Source of the DNA: Picochlorum sp. 'celeri'
Lineage: Eukaryota; Chlorophyta; Trebouxiophyceae
DNA: 64,000 bases
Direction: 5' to 3'
Assembly: GCA_010909725.1 (NCBI GenBank)
Contig: JAACMV010000021.1
Coordinates: 537,497-601,496, forward strand
Below the pieces are notes generated by a model, which saw nothing but the letters and a program-made list of their open reading frames with translations, made no database searches and was not told where the DNA came from. Positions within the stretch are counted from its first letter, which is position 1. Every line of letters starts with the position of its first letter. The position numbers were made by a program, and so were the translations under genes. Of this stretch, positions 32,134-42,735 are shown one piece after another.

Positions 32134-32166
32134 TGTATTGGACGTCGGAATATTACATGAATTCGA

Positions 32167-33092
32167 TCAACCCAATCCAGGAATGTTTTGCCACCATTTT
32201 TTCTTCTGAAAGGCAGGATCATTCGTAAACTCCCCATACTTTTGTGTCATTTTTCTAGTCACACTACACAATACATATAATGTCAGTATCATTCCATCCC
32301 TAGTATGTATATATAGTAATCGAAAACTCACCTCTTGTACATTTTCTTGGATGCTGCATATGTGCTTGACTCTGAGCCATTCTCATTGCTGGTCTTTACA
32401 GAATTCTTCAACCCCTCCAACTGTATCTGGGCCATGGCACTTTGCGCTGCGAGTTGGTCTTCTTCATCTCCTTCTACCCCACCCTTGTAAGGATGCTTGA
32501 TCTTCACAACTGTTGTGATAATAACCAGAATAAACTCAATGATTGATAACACCAAAAATATATATCTTGCATACTGTAAATCGTTCGTAAAGTCCGCCTC
32601 CAGCTCTTCTCGAGTCTTCACTTCAAAAAGACTCCGTCTTTTGGGCTCTACATCCCCCAGAGCATCCTGCGCAGCATCCTTGTACGAATCCAGTGTGTAA
32701 TCAACCAGTGCATTCACTGGTTTATCCATATCAACAACCAAACTAATCGTGAGTGCCAATTCCCCGATAGCAACCAGAAACGAACAAAGCAGCAATATTG
32801 CAAGACATGCACGCCCCATGAATGAAATAAGCAGTCCCAGTAATCCAACACACAGGGCCAGTGTCCCCAAAATCACCATTCCACTGCACATTATTGTACA
32901 CATCAATATTGGGATATGCTCCATATACATGCCATCAGATTATATATACACACAAACGTACATTGTAAGAGCTGTCTTTGGTGGATTCTGCACAATGACT
33001 GCCCATATAATAAATCCCACCCCGAGAGCTGTCGACAGGCCAGCCATAGCCCGCAGACTATAGTTGAGTGTTTTTGACGACTTGTACCCCAT
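32167..33092 (-). CDS. Four-helix membrane protein, tetraspanin-like
   Basis: Three exons, 32962-33092, 32332-32883 and 32167-32263, with introns of 78 and 68 nt; about 259 aa. The start is MGYKSSKTLNYSLRAM. Four hydrophobic segments are visible: LSTALGVGFIIWAVIV; GMVILGTLALCVGLLGLLISF; LAILLLCSFLVAIGELALTI; and YIFLVLSIIEFILVIITTVV. A ~65-residue hydrophilic loop separates helices 3 and 4, the topology of tetraspanins, but it lacks the CCG motif, so true membership is uncertain. The cytosolic tail ends MTQKYGEFTNDPAFQKKKWW. The final exon was recovered by splicing in frame. Confidence 0.75.
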
Positions 33093-33692
33093 TACGCCAT
33101 TCGACTGCAAAGATACGAACTTTATCAAACACTAGTACATAAAAATCCATGAAATCAATCAACATCGAGCCACAGCGTCGTCAGCGTGACTGTTGCGGTG
33201 CAACAGAATCTGACTCGGTCTCGCCAGAACACTAAAGCCAGTGGATGAATTCTCACAAACATCGGTGCTTCTATACGCATGTGTATTTTTCATTCCAATT
33301 ACCTTGGTTCAAGACTGTGATATAGCTGACTGTCCCTTCTTGTTGGCAGGAACGCGTAGGTTGTCCTCCTCGGAATACGACCAATGAATCAGTATTCTAT
33401 ATACAGACTGCTGCCCTTTGGAAGAATCAGATATCAAACTAGACGTGCAATTGCAAGAGGTATGGGTTGATGGTTCCATGGGCATCAGTATCAGTCGTTG
33501 GGGGATGCCTGGTTGACTCGAATAGTACCCATTGCCGATTATCAGTTCCATTTGACCGTGCCCCGTGATATCAGAGGTCATCTCCAGTACAGTCTCCATC
33601 CTCGGTGTATACAATTTTGTATGTTTCTTAGGAGATTAAATGGTGTCATATCCTATAAGACGAGGAAGAATCTGCTCATCGAGTCCCTCGTC
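33093..33692. other. Divergent spacer between tetraspanin-like and NAPE-PLD-like genes
   Basis: 600 bp. The NAPE-PLD frame is open upstream to 33498 without family similarity, and a TTTCTTAG acceptor-like sequence lies near 33628, so a non-recognised 5' exon is possible. Otherwise I see nothing coding. Confidence 0.45.
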
Positions 33693-34799
33693 ATGGATGC
33701 AGAAAGGAACCTGTCTGGGGAAGTGAGGTTCGGTGGGTTTCTGCATACAGCGGAGGATAAGCGACATCACGTTGAAGAGAAAGGATTCTTTTCTCGAGCT
33801 AGATTTCGTAATCCTTGGAAAGAATGGAAGGATCCTAGTTTGGGGGATGTGCTGAAGATGGTGACTGGTGGTTTGAAGAGTAGAAAGTCCTCATTTTCTC
33901 CCAAGTTGATTGGGAATGACCATCCGACGGAGCAGGATTTGAAGGAAGCGTTTCCTATAGAACAGATAGACCGCTCTCGGATTGATCACCCCGAGGCAGG
34001 GAAAGTGCAGGCGACATGGATTGGCCATTCCACTGTGTTGGTTCAGATGGGTGATGTGTGCAATATTTTGACTGATCCGATCTTTGAGCACACGTGTAGT
34101 CCTGTTCCAGCTCTTAGCCCTAAAAGAGTGGTTGAACCTGCAATTAGTATAGATAGCCTTCCCCGAATTGATGCAGTTGTCATTTCTCATGGTCATTACG
34201 ACCACTTGTGTGAGAAGAGTGTTGTCAAGCTGCATAAAAAGTTCAATGACATTTCATTTTTTGTTCCTCTTGGGCACAAAAAGTGGTTTTTAAGGAGGAA
34301 TATAAAGAATGTAGAAGAGCTGGATTGGTGGGAGAGTGCTGAGTTTTGCCGGGGTGCAATCAAGTTCACCTGCACTCCTGCCATGCATTGGTCAATGCGC
34401 AGGGTTTGGGACAGAAATACAGCTTTATGGGGGAGCTGGCACATTAAGAATGTAGGTGATAATAAATCTTTCTGGTTTGCCGGAGATACAGGGTATTCTG
34501 AGGAGTTATTTAAAGAAATAGGTAGGCGATGCAATGGCATAGATTGCGCAGCTATTCCTATCGGGGCGTATGATCCACGCTGGTTCATGCGGCCACAGCA
34601 TATCAACCCTGAAGAAGCTGTTCTGGTACACAAACATATACTGGCGAAAAAATCTTTAGCGATTCATCATGCAACTTTTTCGCTGACAAGTGAGCCACTT
34701 GATGAGCCTCCTGTGAAGCTTGTAAAGGCTTTGCTTGATTCTGGGCTGGATCCTGATAGTTTTCAGGCAGTGCATCATGGTTCTACCATGACTTCATAA
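33693..34799 (+). CDS. Metallo-beta-lactamase-fold phospholipase D, NAPE-PLD-like
   Basis: A single exon; the start was taken at 33693 (MDAERNLSGE), about 368 aa. Recognisable segments are RFRNPWKEW; ATWIGHSTVLVQMGDVCNILTDP; the zinc-binding VVISHGHYDHL (HxHxDH); TPAMHWSMRRVWDRNTALWGSW; WFAGDTGYSEELF; AAIPIGAYDPRWFM; and HHATFSLTSEPLDEP. Together these are diagnostic for the NAPE-PLD/UlaG-like branch of the MBL fold. NAPE-PLD releases N-acylethanolamines from N-acyl-phosphatidylethanolamine. The substrate in algae is unproven. A TAATAAA-like sequence follows the stop. Confidence 0.9.
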   Translation: MDAERNLSGEVRFGGFLHTAEDKRHHVEEKGFFSRARFRNPWKEWKDPSLGDVLKMVTGGLKSRKSSFSPKLIGNDHPTEQDLKEAFPIEQIDRSRIDHPEAGKVQATWIGHSTVLVQMGDVCNILTDPIFEHTCSPVPALSPKRVVEPAISIDSLPRIDAVVISHGHYDHLCEKSVVKLHKKFNDISFFVPLGHKKWFLRRNIKNVEELDWWESAEFCRGAIKFTCTPAMHWSMRRVWDRNTALWGSWHIKNVGDNKSFWFAGDTGYSEELFKEIGRRCNGIDCAAIPIGAYDPRWFMRPQHINPEEAVLVHKHILAKKSLAIHHATFSLTSEPLDEPPVKLVKALLDSGLDPDSFQAVHHGSTMTS

Positions 34800-35144
34800 T
34801 CTAATAAAAGTATCTCGTATGGAAGTTGTATTTGTAGTTAGATACTGCTAATTAGATTCTTGTGGCATCATCATCTGGGTCATGATGATGATACCTTGGT
34901 GGTGGTAAGATAGATCCATCCGCATCAAATGTTTTATTTATGATGATTACAATACAGTTGTAATATGATTTATTGGCGGTACACGATAATGAATACAATG
35001 CCTGCTCGTTTGCTTGTTTTGATAATACTACTTGCCTGCATGTGTCGGTCACCTTGTAGGGCATCTGTCGTGATACATATCGTACAAGGGGATGACAAAC
35101 AGCTCCACGTGGCTTTCGTGTACAAATAATAAGTTTGGTAGGAT
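34800..35144. other. Convergent spacer, NAPE-PLD-like and Yak1
   Basis: 345 bp, the longest spacer between convergent genes here. A minus-strand frame (34852-35148) continues from just after the Yak1 stop and contains PPPRYHHHDPDDDATR. It has no recognised family and is probably 3' UTR. A TGTAA lies at about 34960 on the minus strand. Confidence 0.4.
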
Positions 35145-37047
35145 TCACTTTGTGACCTGAAGGTTGCTAATCCGATCAACCAAGTCATCGTCATTCCCTT
35201 GAGTCTGATAATCGTCGTCATCATTCCAAAGAGGATCCTCGTCTGGGCCCCATTCTCCTTTCTCTTCGTCATCTGCACTGAGACGCATGTTTAACTTTTG
35301 TTCACTGGTCAAGCCTGCCCCTGATGTTAGATGTAAAGATGAAGAAGATGATGATGGAGTCACATTGGGGCGAGTGCGCTGTCCCTCAATGACAGTGTTC
35401 CTAAATGTCCTTACAGATGATGGCTGGAAAGATCCTTGGAATGCCGGTTCCTGCCCAGGTATCTCCATTATTGGCACTACTCTATCCTCGTTGGATTTCG
35501 GTAACGGTTCAGAACAGACAGGGGCTTGCAACTGTGCACCCAGTGACCTTGAAGGTGGGGTCATCATTGGCATGGGTAGAGAGCCGCTAGAACTGCCTGC
35601 AGCCCCTCCTGACACATACGAACCTCTATAATTAACTATTTTCTGCAAACTGTGCGAGGGAGTATACTGTGATACTTGACTAGATTGTGAGTCTGCCATG
35701 CCTTTGTAAATTGCCGATGCAGGATGCTGCTGTGCAGGTTTGGTCCCAGTAGACACCTCCTCATGCGCTGGTCCCTGACTGGTGTCCTTCGCCTGATTGG
35801 CTTTGTTTTCAATCAATTTATTATCCTTGCTGCCTGCTTGCTTTCTCTGTGATTTTGGCCCTGCAATGAATGGATGAGAGAGAGCCTCCAGGGGAGTCAA
35901 TCGCAACCGAGGATCAACATTCAAAAGAGAGAGTAAAAAGTCAACAAAACACTCTCGCTGCTCAATTTGAGCCCTCTTCTCATCTTCAGTCATTCCTGCT
36001 TTGAAAGGATAGCCATGTATTATATCCCTGAGCAATGTATGTTTGAAATACTGCTTGCCCTTGGATACCTTTTTCATGTGTAAAGCTTGAAATTCTGCAG
36101 CAGTCAACAATCTAGGGTCCGTCTCTGACACAAAATTAGAATACGTATAATACTTTGATGCATGCCGAGAGTACACCAGGATACTTCGAGGAACAGGCCC
36201 AATAGTCTCTGTTATCCTGCTCAAAAGATCATACTCACTTGCAGCTGGAAAAAGTGGGAGTCCCAGGAACAACTCTGCAGCAACGCAACCCAAGCTCCAC
36301 ATATCCACAGATTCAGTATATGCGTATCCCAGTACAACTTCTGGAGACCGGTAAAATCGAGACTGTATGTATGTGTAAATTGTTCTATTCTTGAAACATG
36401 CTGAGCCAAAATCTATCAGCTTCACCTCGCCCGACTTTGCGTCTTTCAAGAGGATATTTTCAGGCTTGATATCACAATGAATTATGGAAGACCCCTTTAA
36501 CACTGCCAGAGCCTCCAGAATATGAGTTATAAACACCCTGACAAGGGACAGGGAAAGGCCTCTAAACTTATTACGGCGGATCAACTCGTACAGATTCAGG
36601 TTCAAAAGCTCAAAAACCAGACATAGATGGCCATGATACATGAAAAAATCTTTCAGGCGGACAATGTGCCGCTCATCATGCGGATCTGCTTGAGTATTCA
36701 AAAGCTGCAAAATACCAATTTCAACCCGCGCCTGGTGATAGTACGCAGCCTGATTTTTTATCACCTTGATAGCAACTCTCTCTTCTGATCCTGAGACACT
36801 ACATTCAAATACTTGACCGAATGTTCCAGATCCTAAATTGCTCAGGGCGTGATACCTACATAGATGACTCATGTCAGGACGGGGAACAACATACACGCCC
36901 CTTGTCAACACCAGCGCTCAGATCATACCTTATATCTACTGAAGAAACAAAAAGGTCTCCTTCCGATACGATTAAATCGTCGTTCTTGTTGTCCAAAGAA
37001 CCCTGGTATTTTGGGTCAGAGGGACTCGTCAGACACTTTCTATTCAT
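35145..37047 (-). CDS. YAK1: DYRK-family protein kinase, Yak1 type
   Basis: Exons 36929-37047 and 35145-36855 with a 73-nt intron; about 609 aa. The N-terminal exon carries the plant Yak1-like segment SLDNKNDDLIVSEGD. The kinase domain follows: glycine loop LGSGTFGQVFEC, ATP Lys in VAIKVIKNQAAYY, catalytic loop IIHCDIKPENILL, LIDFGSACF, and the DYRK activation loop TIYTYIQSRFYRSPEV, whose second Tyr is the autophosphorylated site. Also present are MWSLGCVAAELFLGLPLFP and EALSHPFI. The C-terminal ~230 residues are Ser/Gln/Gly rich and disordered, ending acidic. Yak1 kinases act in nutrient and TOR-linked growth control. The start at 37047 may not be the true N-terminus. Confidence 0.9.
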
Positions 37048-37342
37048 TGCTGGAAAATGGCTCTAAAACCAAATAAATTGTTAAAAATCTCCAAGTATAT
37101 CAGTCTCAAAGGCCCCCGACACCCTGCTCGTGCAGGCCTTCCACGTTCGAATCACTCGAGCTCTGGGAAACGCGATAGTTGTATCAAGGACAGCATTTGA
37201 TTCTAAAAGATATCTCTATTCTGACAGTAACAAGCATTAAAAAATTACATACGGTGGCAAATGTCATTTTGATCATGTTCTAGAACCAAGTCGGGTTTAC
37301 ATGTGGAACTCAATTCATTTCAATTCATTCAATTCTTGTCGA

Positions 37343-39607
37343 CTATTTCAAGCGTTCAGCAATCTGTTCCAGTTCTGGTCCTCGTCGTTTCATGACGTAT
37401 ACGAGATCATCAGCGACAACGTTGAGGGAAATTTTGGTTGATAGTCTGTGGCCTCCACCATCAGAGAGAACAAGTCTGCATGCACATAGGTTTGCTAGGT
37501 TTTGCATCACGGATGAAAAAGGAGCCTTGTATCCAGGGAATGTACTATTTAGCCTTTCATATATGGCGTGTAGGTTTGAGTCGCTTTGGCCGGAGTAGCA
37601 GGCTTCCAGGCTCATTGCCGCCATGAACAGGAGTTGATCCTTTGTGCACCCCTCTAGCATTTTTATGTTGGGGGTGTTGAAAGATTCTTTGATTGCTGCG
37701 TCGACATCTCGAATCTGCGAGACACAAATGAATACATGGAGCAGGCATAAAAGTGACTTGAATAGATTGACATACAACATACCCCAACAGTGAGCCTGCT
37801 GCTCTCGCCTCTGGCATTTGAGAGGGCTATTTCAATTGATCGTCTGCATAGTTCTAAACACCTTCGGACATCACCGGAGCAATTTGCAACTTTTCTCGCG
37901 GCCAGGACAACGGCATTTTCGTCAAAAATTGGGCATTCTTGTAGTCTGGTTTTCATGATGACCACAAGATCATCCCTGGTGTATGGGTGAAAGACAACTT
38001 TTGATCCTGCTAAACGACTTCCAATCCTTTGATGCAGCCTTTCTGGAAGATCCATGGTATTTGCGATTCCTATGATGCTTAAATTTGAGGAAGATTTGTT
38101 TGGCCAATCGAAAAGGCTATACAAAGCTTTCTGGGATTTGTTCACAATTGAATCCATTTCATCGAGGAGGACAATTACGTGGTGCTGATTGGCATGGGAT
38201 TTTTTTGATCGGCCAGAAAAGAGTTCCTCTAAAGCAATGGCCGCAGACGCTGGTCCCAGAGTCTCTCCTGTAAGAGCCTCATACAACTGCGAATACACAT
38301 GCATTGGTGAAGGCAACTGCAGACCATTGATTTCGACAAAGTGGAACTTATTGGAAGAGGACTGCCTTGACTCTTGTGAAATCTCTCGTACAACTTCCAG
38401 AACGCTTGCTGTTTTTCCTGTTCCTGGAATCCCACATATGTAGAGGCATTTACCAGCTTTGCTTTTCGATGAGCTGGTTGACAACACTTTCCTGACGAAA
38501 TCTTCAATATCTGCTCTCTCCTCCTCTCGACAAGGCATTGATTCAGGGACAGTAGCTAAAGATAATGCCCTACTTGCCTTGGTCACCTCGTTTTCTTTCA
38601 TGAACCGACTCTCACTTTGGATATCATTTGTTCCAAGTTGGAGAAACTTGCCTGATCTTCCTCCCTGATGCTTTCTCTTCCTACCACGTTGATTCAATGT
38701 TGAAGGTCCAAATGCCAATTCTTTGCTAATTCTGAATGTCTCGTCTCGAGCCTCATCGTCGCCGTCCGAGTCATCTATCTGAGAATGATAGTTGTCCCAT
38801 TCTGATACTCTGTAGAATCTTTTCCATTGGTAATCATATTCATAGTCACAAATGAACATGTCCTCGTCGGCGTCACCATCATTGCTGAATTCGGAAAGTG
38901 AGATGACCCTAGCTCGTCCAAAGACAGATTCAGCACTCACTTCATTTCTGTGAGATGAAAGAAATACTTCTCTGGCAGTGTGGTGGCTCTGTCGACCAAT
39001 GTGTGTCTCTTCTGGCAGGCAGAACCATCTGCACTCAAAAAATGTCTCCTCCTTCTTTGGATCATACGATATCGACTCTATTCTCCCTAGTCCAAGACCT
39101 TTCTGTTGTAATACAAGCTCTCTCGCAGAATCCAACGGCCTCACCTTGTCCACGTTGCCAGATTGGCAATCCTGACAAATCCACAGACCCTGCATAAATT
39201 CAATCATTCATGATATCTGCATGACACCACAGCGCATAAAAGAGGCATACCTCTGGGATTTCTGTTAGTGGAGGATCCGAGCAGTGCAAGTGATACCCAT
39301 GCATACACTTTGTGCATTCGATGAGAACTGACTTTTTTGTGCCACGCTTTTGGCACGCCTTACAGAAATGAACAACGTTGCCTTCTGCTCCCAGCGCCCC
39401 TGGTAATAACACATCATCACTCAGAGCTATGTATACATCATCACCTATCTCAAATCGTTCATCCTCGATATCGAATTTCTTCCTGGTCCTTTTGTGACCT
39501 TGCTCGGGCGTTCCTGGTTTGGCCAGTGGTTCCTTTCGCTTGCCGGCCTTCTTCATGGTGTGTGACCGAGATTTCGGAGATACTTTTGATTTTCTAATTG
39601 TTGTCAT
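37343..39607 (-). CDS. ORC1: Origin recognition complex subunit 1 with BAH and PHD finger
   Basis: Exons 39251-39607, 37783-39189 and 37343-37714, introns of 61 and 68 nt, about 711 aa. ORC1 is the ATP-binding subunit that loads MCM with CDC6. The N-terminus is basic. A BAH domain is split by a PHD finger (HFCKACQKRG, IECTKCMHGYHLHCSDPPL, WICQDCQSG), the arrangement of plant ORC1, which reads histone H3. BAH continues as ETFFECRWFCLPEETHIGRQ. The AAA+ domain has Walker A CGIPGTGKTASVLEV, Walker B VIVLLDEMDSIV, sensor 1 IIGIANTMDLPERL, and the arginine region RIGSRLAGSKVVFHPY. A winged-helix C-terminus follows. The PHD crosses an intron, which supports the join. Confidence 0.95.
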
Positions 39608-39947
39608 TACTTCGAAGCGATGAATTACAAGATAGGAGAAACCGGCGCGAGAAAATACTACCGCAATCTACACGGACATGAAACGTTCTTCCTTGTGGTC
39701 CTTTGTTCTAATTAATGTCCATATATCTGTGTATGATATAAAAATATAGGTCGAATTGGTGTGGTCATTCATATTTTGAATCTGATGGGATTGTGTAGAA
39801 ATTCGGTGTTGTCAGACGAGATGGATTTCAAATTTGAAATTCAGGCGCGAATTCTGTGTCATTTCTACTGTGGTACATTGGTGATTATATGGATGTATAA
39901 TTGTTTAACAACAGTAAAGTAGTTTTGGATTCATATCAAATATGATT
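39608..39947. other. Spacer between ORC1 5' end and USO1 3' end
   Basis: 340 bp, A/T rich, with no open frame of interest. It should contain the ORC1 promoter and the USO1 3' UTR. Confidence 0.5.
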
Positions 39948-42588
39948 TTATTCAATATCTGTGACTCCCATTGACCGAAGACGCTCAACTAATCGCACAT
40001 TCTTCTCCTCCGTTTGCCCAAGGCATGCCAAAAGGTCTTCCATTGCTGAATCTAGATCCTCGTCTGCGGGTTTCTGTTTTGATTCTTCTAATTGCCGCTG
40101 TAAATTGTTTGAGTGCTCATCTAATGCTGAATATGCTTGCGAGAGGGCCTGAAGGTCGTCTTCAACGTGTTTTAATTTCTCCTCCAAGGCTCTCTTACTT
40201 TCCCTTTCTTCTTCAATGCGCTGTTTGAGCTGCTCATTCTCTGCTCTCAAGTTTTGCATCTCTTCTTTAGAAGAATCTACTAGCTCATCTGATGCTTTGC
40301 TGATATCTTTGCTGCAGAGTGAGGAGGTAGAGTACTGTTGGAATACAAGGCATCGACATTGCATCCATACACAGAAAAGGGACAGACACACACCTTATCT
40401 TGGGATGAAATTCCGTGAAGTGGCCATTGATTGGCACTTCTGTAGTCTCTTTCGAGCTCTGCATGATTCAAAGAATCATTTTTATTCATACGACGAAACA
40501 TCAGATTGGAAACGGAAAGAGCCTAAACGTACTGGGTAGAATTTTGCCTTCACTTGTTCTGCTAAATTCTTCAGGAGACTTTTTGGGATTACTCCATTGA
40601 ATAAAAACTCCTCATCTGATCCAGGTGTCTGGTCAAGAATGAAATTCAAATGCCCAAAGAATCTAGTCAGACCGATTTTGTTCTCTATGGTGTCCTTGAG
40701 TACCTTTGAATCGACTGCTGAAGAAGCTGGTGCATTCAGAGCGATACCGATCAAAAAACTACAGATACCTTTTAACATTCTCTCATTTTCACCAAACTTG
40801 GATTCGCTCAATAAAACTCCAACAAGGAAAGGTCTCTCAGAGATGCTCCGGAGGAACTCCTCAACTGCAACAGGTGAGGCCTGAGTTACAGCTGCCAGAA
40901 ATACACAGCAATTCAGGCAGATTTCGGGAGATTCTGTTGCTTTTCCATGCTCTAAGATTGCTTTTATGAGTACATCTACACAGAATTTGATCAGAGACAT
41001 TTGACCTTTCCTGATACCCTCAATTTTGGCTCTGTTGTCTGCCTGGGCACAGAGAGGGGCCAGCGAAACAAAGATTCGGCTTCTTCGCAGAATATCAAGC
41101 ATAGATTTTGTCTCTCCAAATATCAAAACTGACAGATTCGAAGAAGTGAGTAGCTGCTGCAGACATTCATCCTGCATTTTCTCATCCTTCCAGAGAGAAT
41201 GGACACAAAACCTCATAGCCGACATCTGGTGTATGCAATCAGGAGTCGTTAGAGTAATGTAAAGAGATCCTAATTGTATAGGTACTGGATGACCTTGAAT
41301 GCTGATTTTTGATCCTAATACATCTTGTCGAGCTACAGGCAAAAGTGAAATCTCAAGCAAGCAGTCCCAGGCAGTCGCAGAGAATGAAAAATCATGTATT
41401 TGACCTTGATACTGGACACTGTTTAGAAGCAGGTACAACAATCGTGAAGTTTGATCCCCGGCACTCTTTTGTAAAATAGCTGACAGCTCATGTGGAAGCG
41501 TTCCAGAAGCAAGGAATGGAAAGAGAATGCTTATTTCGCTGGATAATATCCTGGAATCTTCCACAGACATTTGAGGTGGTAAATTGCCCAATTTCATCTC
41601 AAGGGATGAGATAACGTTCTTTAATTTATTTGATGAGCAAAATATAGCCTGCGAGTCCAGATTATCCTGAAGAACATATCGCAGCAATGTCAAACTATCC
41701 TCTATGACTGCATAGTTGATTTGAGGATCCTCCTTCCTGCATCAGATAAAAAGGTGTTCACACCGGTCTCCTTTGTACATGTATATATATATATATCGAT
41801 TCAAAAGCGTACTGGTAGATTTCGAAGAGAAGGTCAAGGCATCCTTCCCTGACAGCAACATCCTGGGCCACCTTGGACTCAAAGACAATACATTGCAACA
41901 GCAGAATCGCATCATTGCGCAATACCTCCTGCTCTTTAAATAACTTGAGTGGAGCAGTTATGGAATTTGGACACCTCAAAGCAGCCTGCACAGAGAAGAA
42001 TATTAAAAGTTGCAAAACTTTTGTGAGGCCAAGAGACACGGAATATGCAGTGATACCTGCTGAGTGAATGCCCTATTGGTCTCAAAAATGCTCTTCAAAA
42101 TCTGTAAGCCGAAATACTTCACATGGAATTGATCTTGGCCCGAATCTTGCGAATATTCGAGCGAATCAAAGAGCAAACCAAGAGCACCTGGAGTTCTTGC
42201 CAACTGTTCAGCGTTGACCCTGCTTTCCGCAAAATCCTGCAAAAATAACGCGTATTAATACCCATATATCAACCAAAAACTTAATTATCTGTTAACAAAC
42301 CTTGGAATAGCTCGTATCGACGACTATCGCTAAACTTTCCAAGCAGTTACGGACAACCTGGCCGTTGTTCCAGTCGCTCCGTATTGTGCTGCATACGGTC
42401 TCCAGACCAAAGCTTGAGATTGTAGATTTTGCATTTGGATTATCTAAAAGCACATCCCTAAGATCAGAAGCAGCTTGACGTCTATCTTCGACTGAGAAAC
42501 TGTCAGCCAATGTTTGCAACAGTTTCGTCGCAGCGTCAGTTGCTTCTCTATCGTGGGTTTGGCCCTGTCTAAAAATAGACTTTAACAT
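39948..42588 (-). CDS. USO1: Vesicle-tethering factor USO1/p115
   Basis: Six exons: 42301-42588, 42057-42236, 41813-41985, 40533-41736, 40394-40458, 39948-40311; introns of 64-82 nt; about 757 aa. p115/Uso1 tethers COPII and intra-Golgi vesicles. The N-terminus is an armadillo-like globular head (RRQAASDLRDVLLDN, CLDLLFEIYQ joined to KEDPQINYAVIEDSLTLLR). An Uso1 head segment with VPINGHFTEFHPKIS precedes the tail. The final exon is a heptad coiled coil (NLRAENEQLKQRIEEERE) and ends acidic. It is shorter than animal p115 (about 960), with a shorter coiled coil, as in plant MAG4/GC6. Intron 3 contains an AT dinucleotide run at about 41781-41797. Confidence 0.9.
41781..41797. repeat. (AT)n run inside a USO1 intron
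   Basis: A TATATATA run lies within the 76-nt third intron of USO1. It lies in the donor half and is probably neutral. Confidence 0.8.
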
Positions 42589-42735
42589 ATCAGAACAATA
42601 TTCAATAATACATATGAGAAGAAGGGAAGCACTTTTCTAAAAACATGGACACTGGGAGAAAGATGTATGCAGACTCCAACCCATGCCATGATGGCCAGGG
42701 TAGAGTATTGCATATCATTATTCCAGTCCCATCGA

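Noticed and set aside
33498..33692. Upstream in-frame extension of the NAPE-PLD gene
   Set aside because: It lacks similarity to the family and starts with no conserved context; the ATG at 33693 fits better.
34852..35148. Minus-strand 98-aa frame after the Yak1 stop as an extra Yak1 exon
   Set aside because: No acceptor with a pyrimidine tract precedes the interesting HHHDPDDD part, and Yak1 already has a normal acidic C-terminus and stop.
37081..37210. Possible tRNA because of GTTCGAATC, a T-loop like sequence
   Set aside because: The flanking five bases on each side do not pair, and no D-arm, anticodon arm or acceptor stem can be built around it on either strand.
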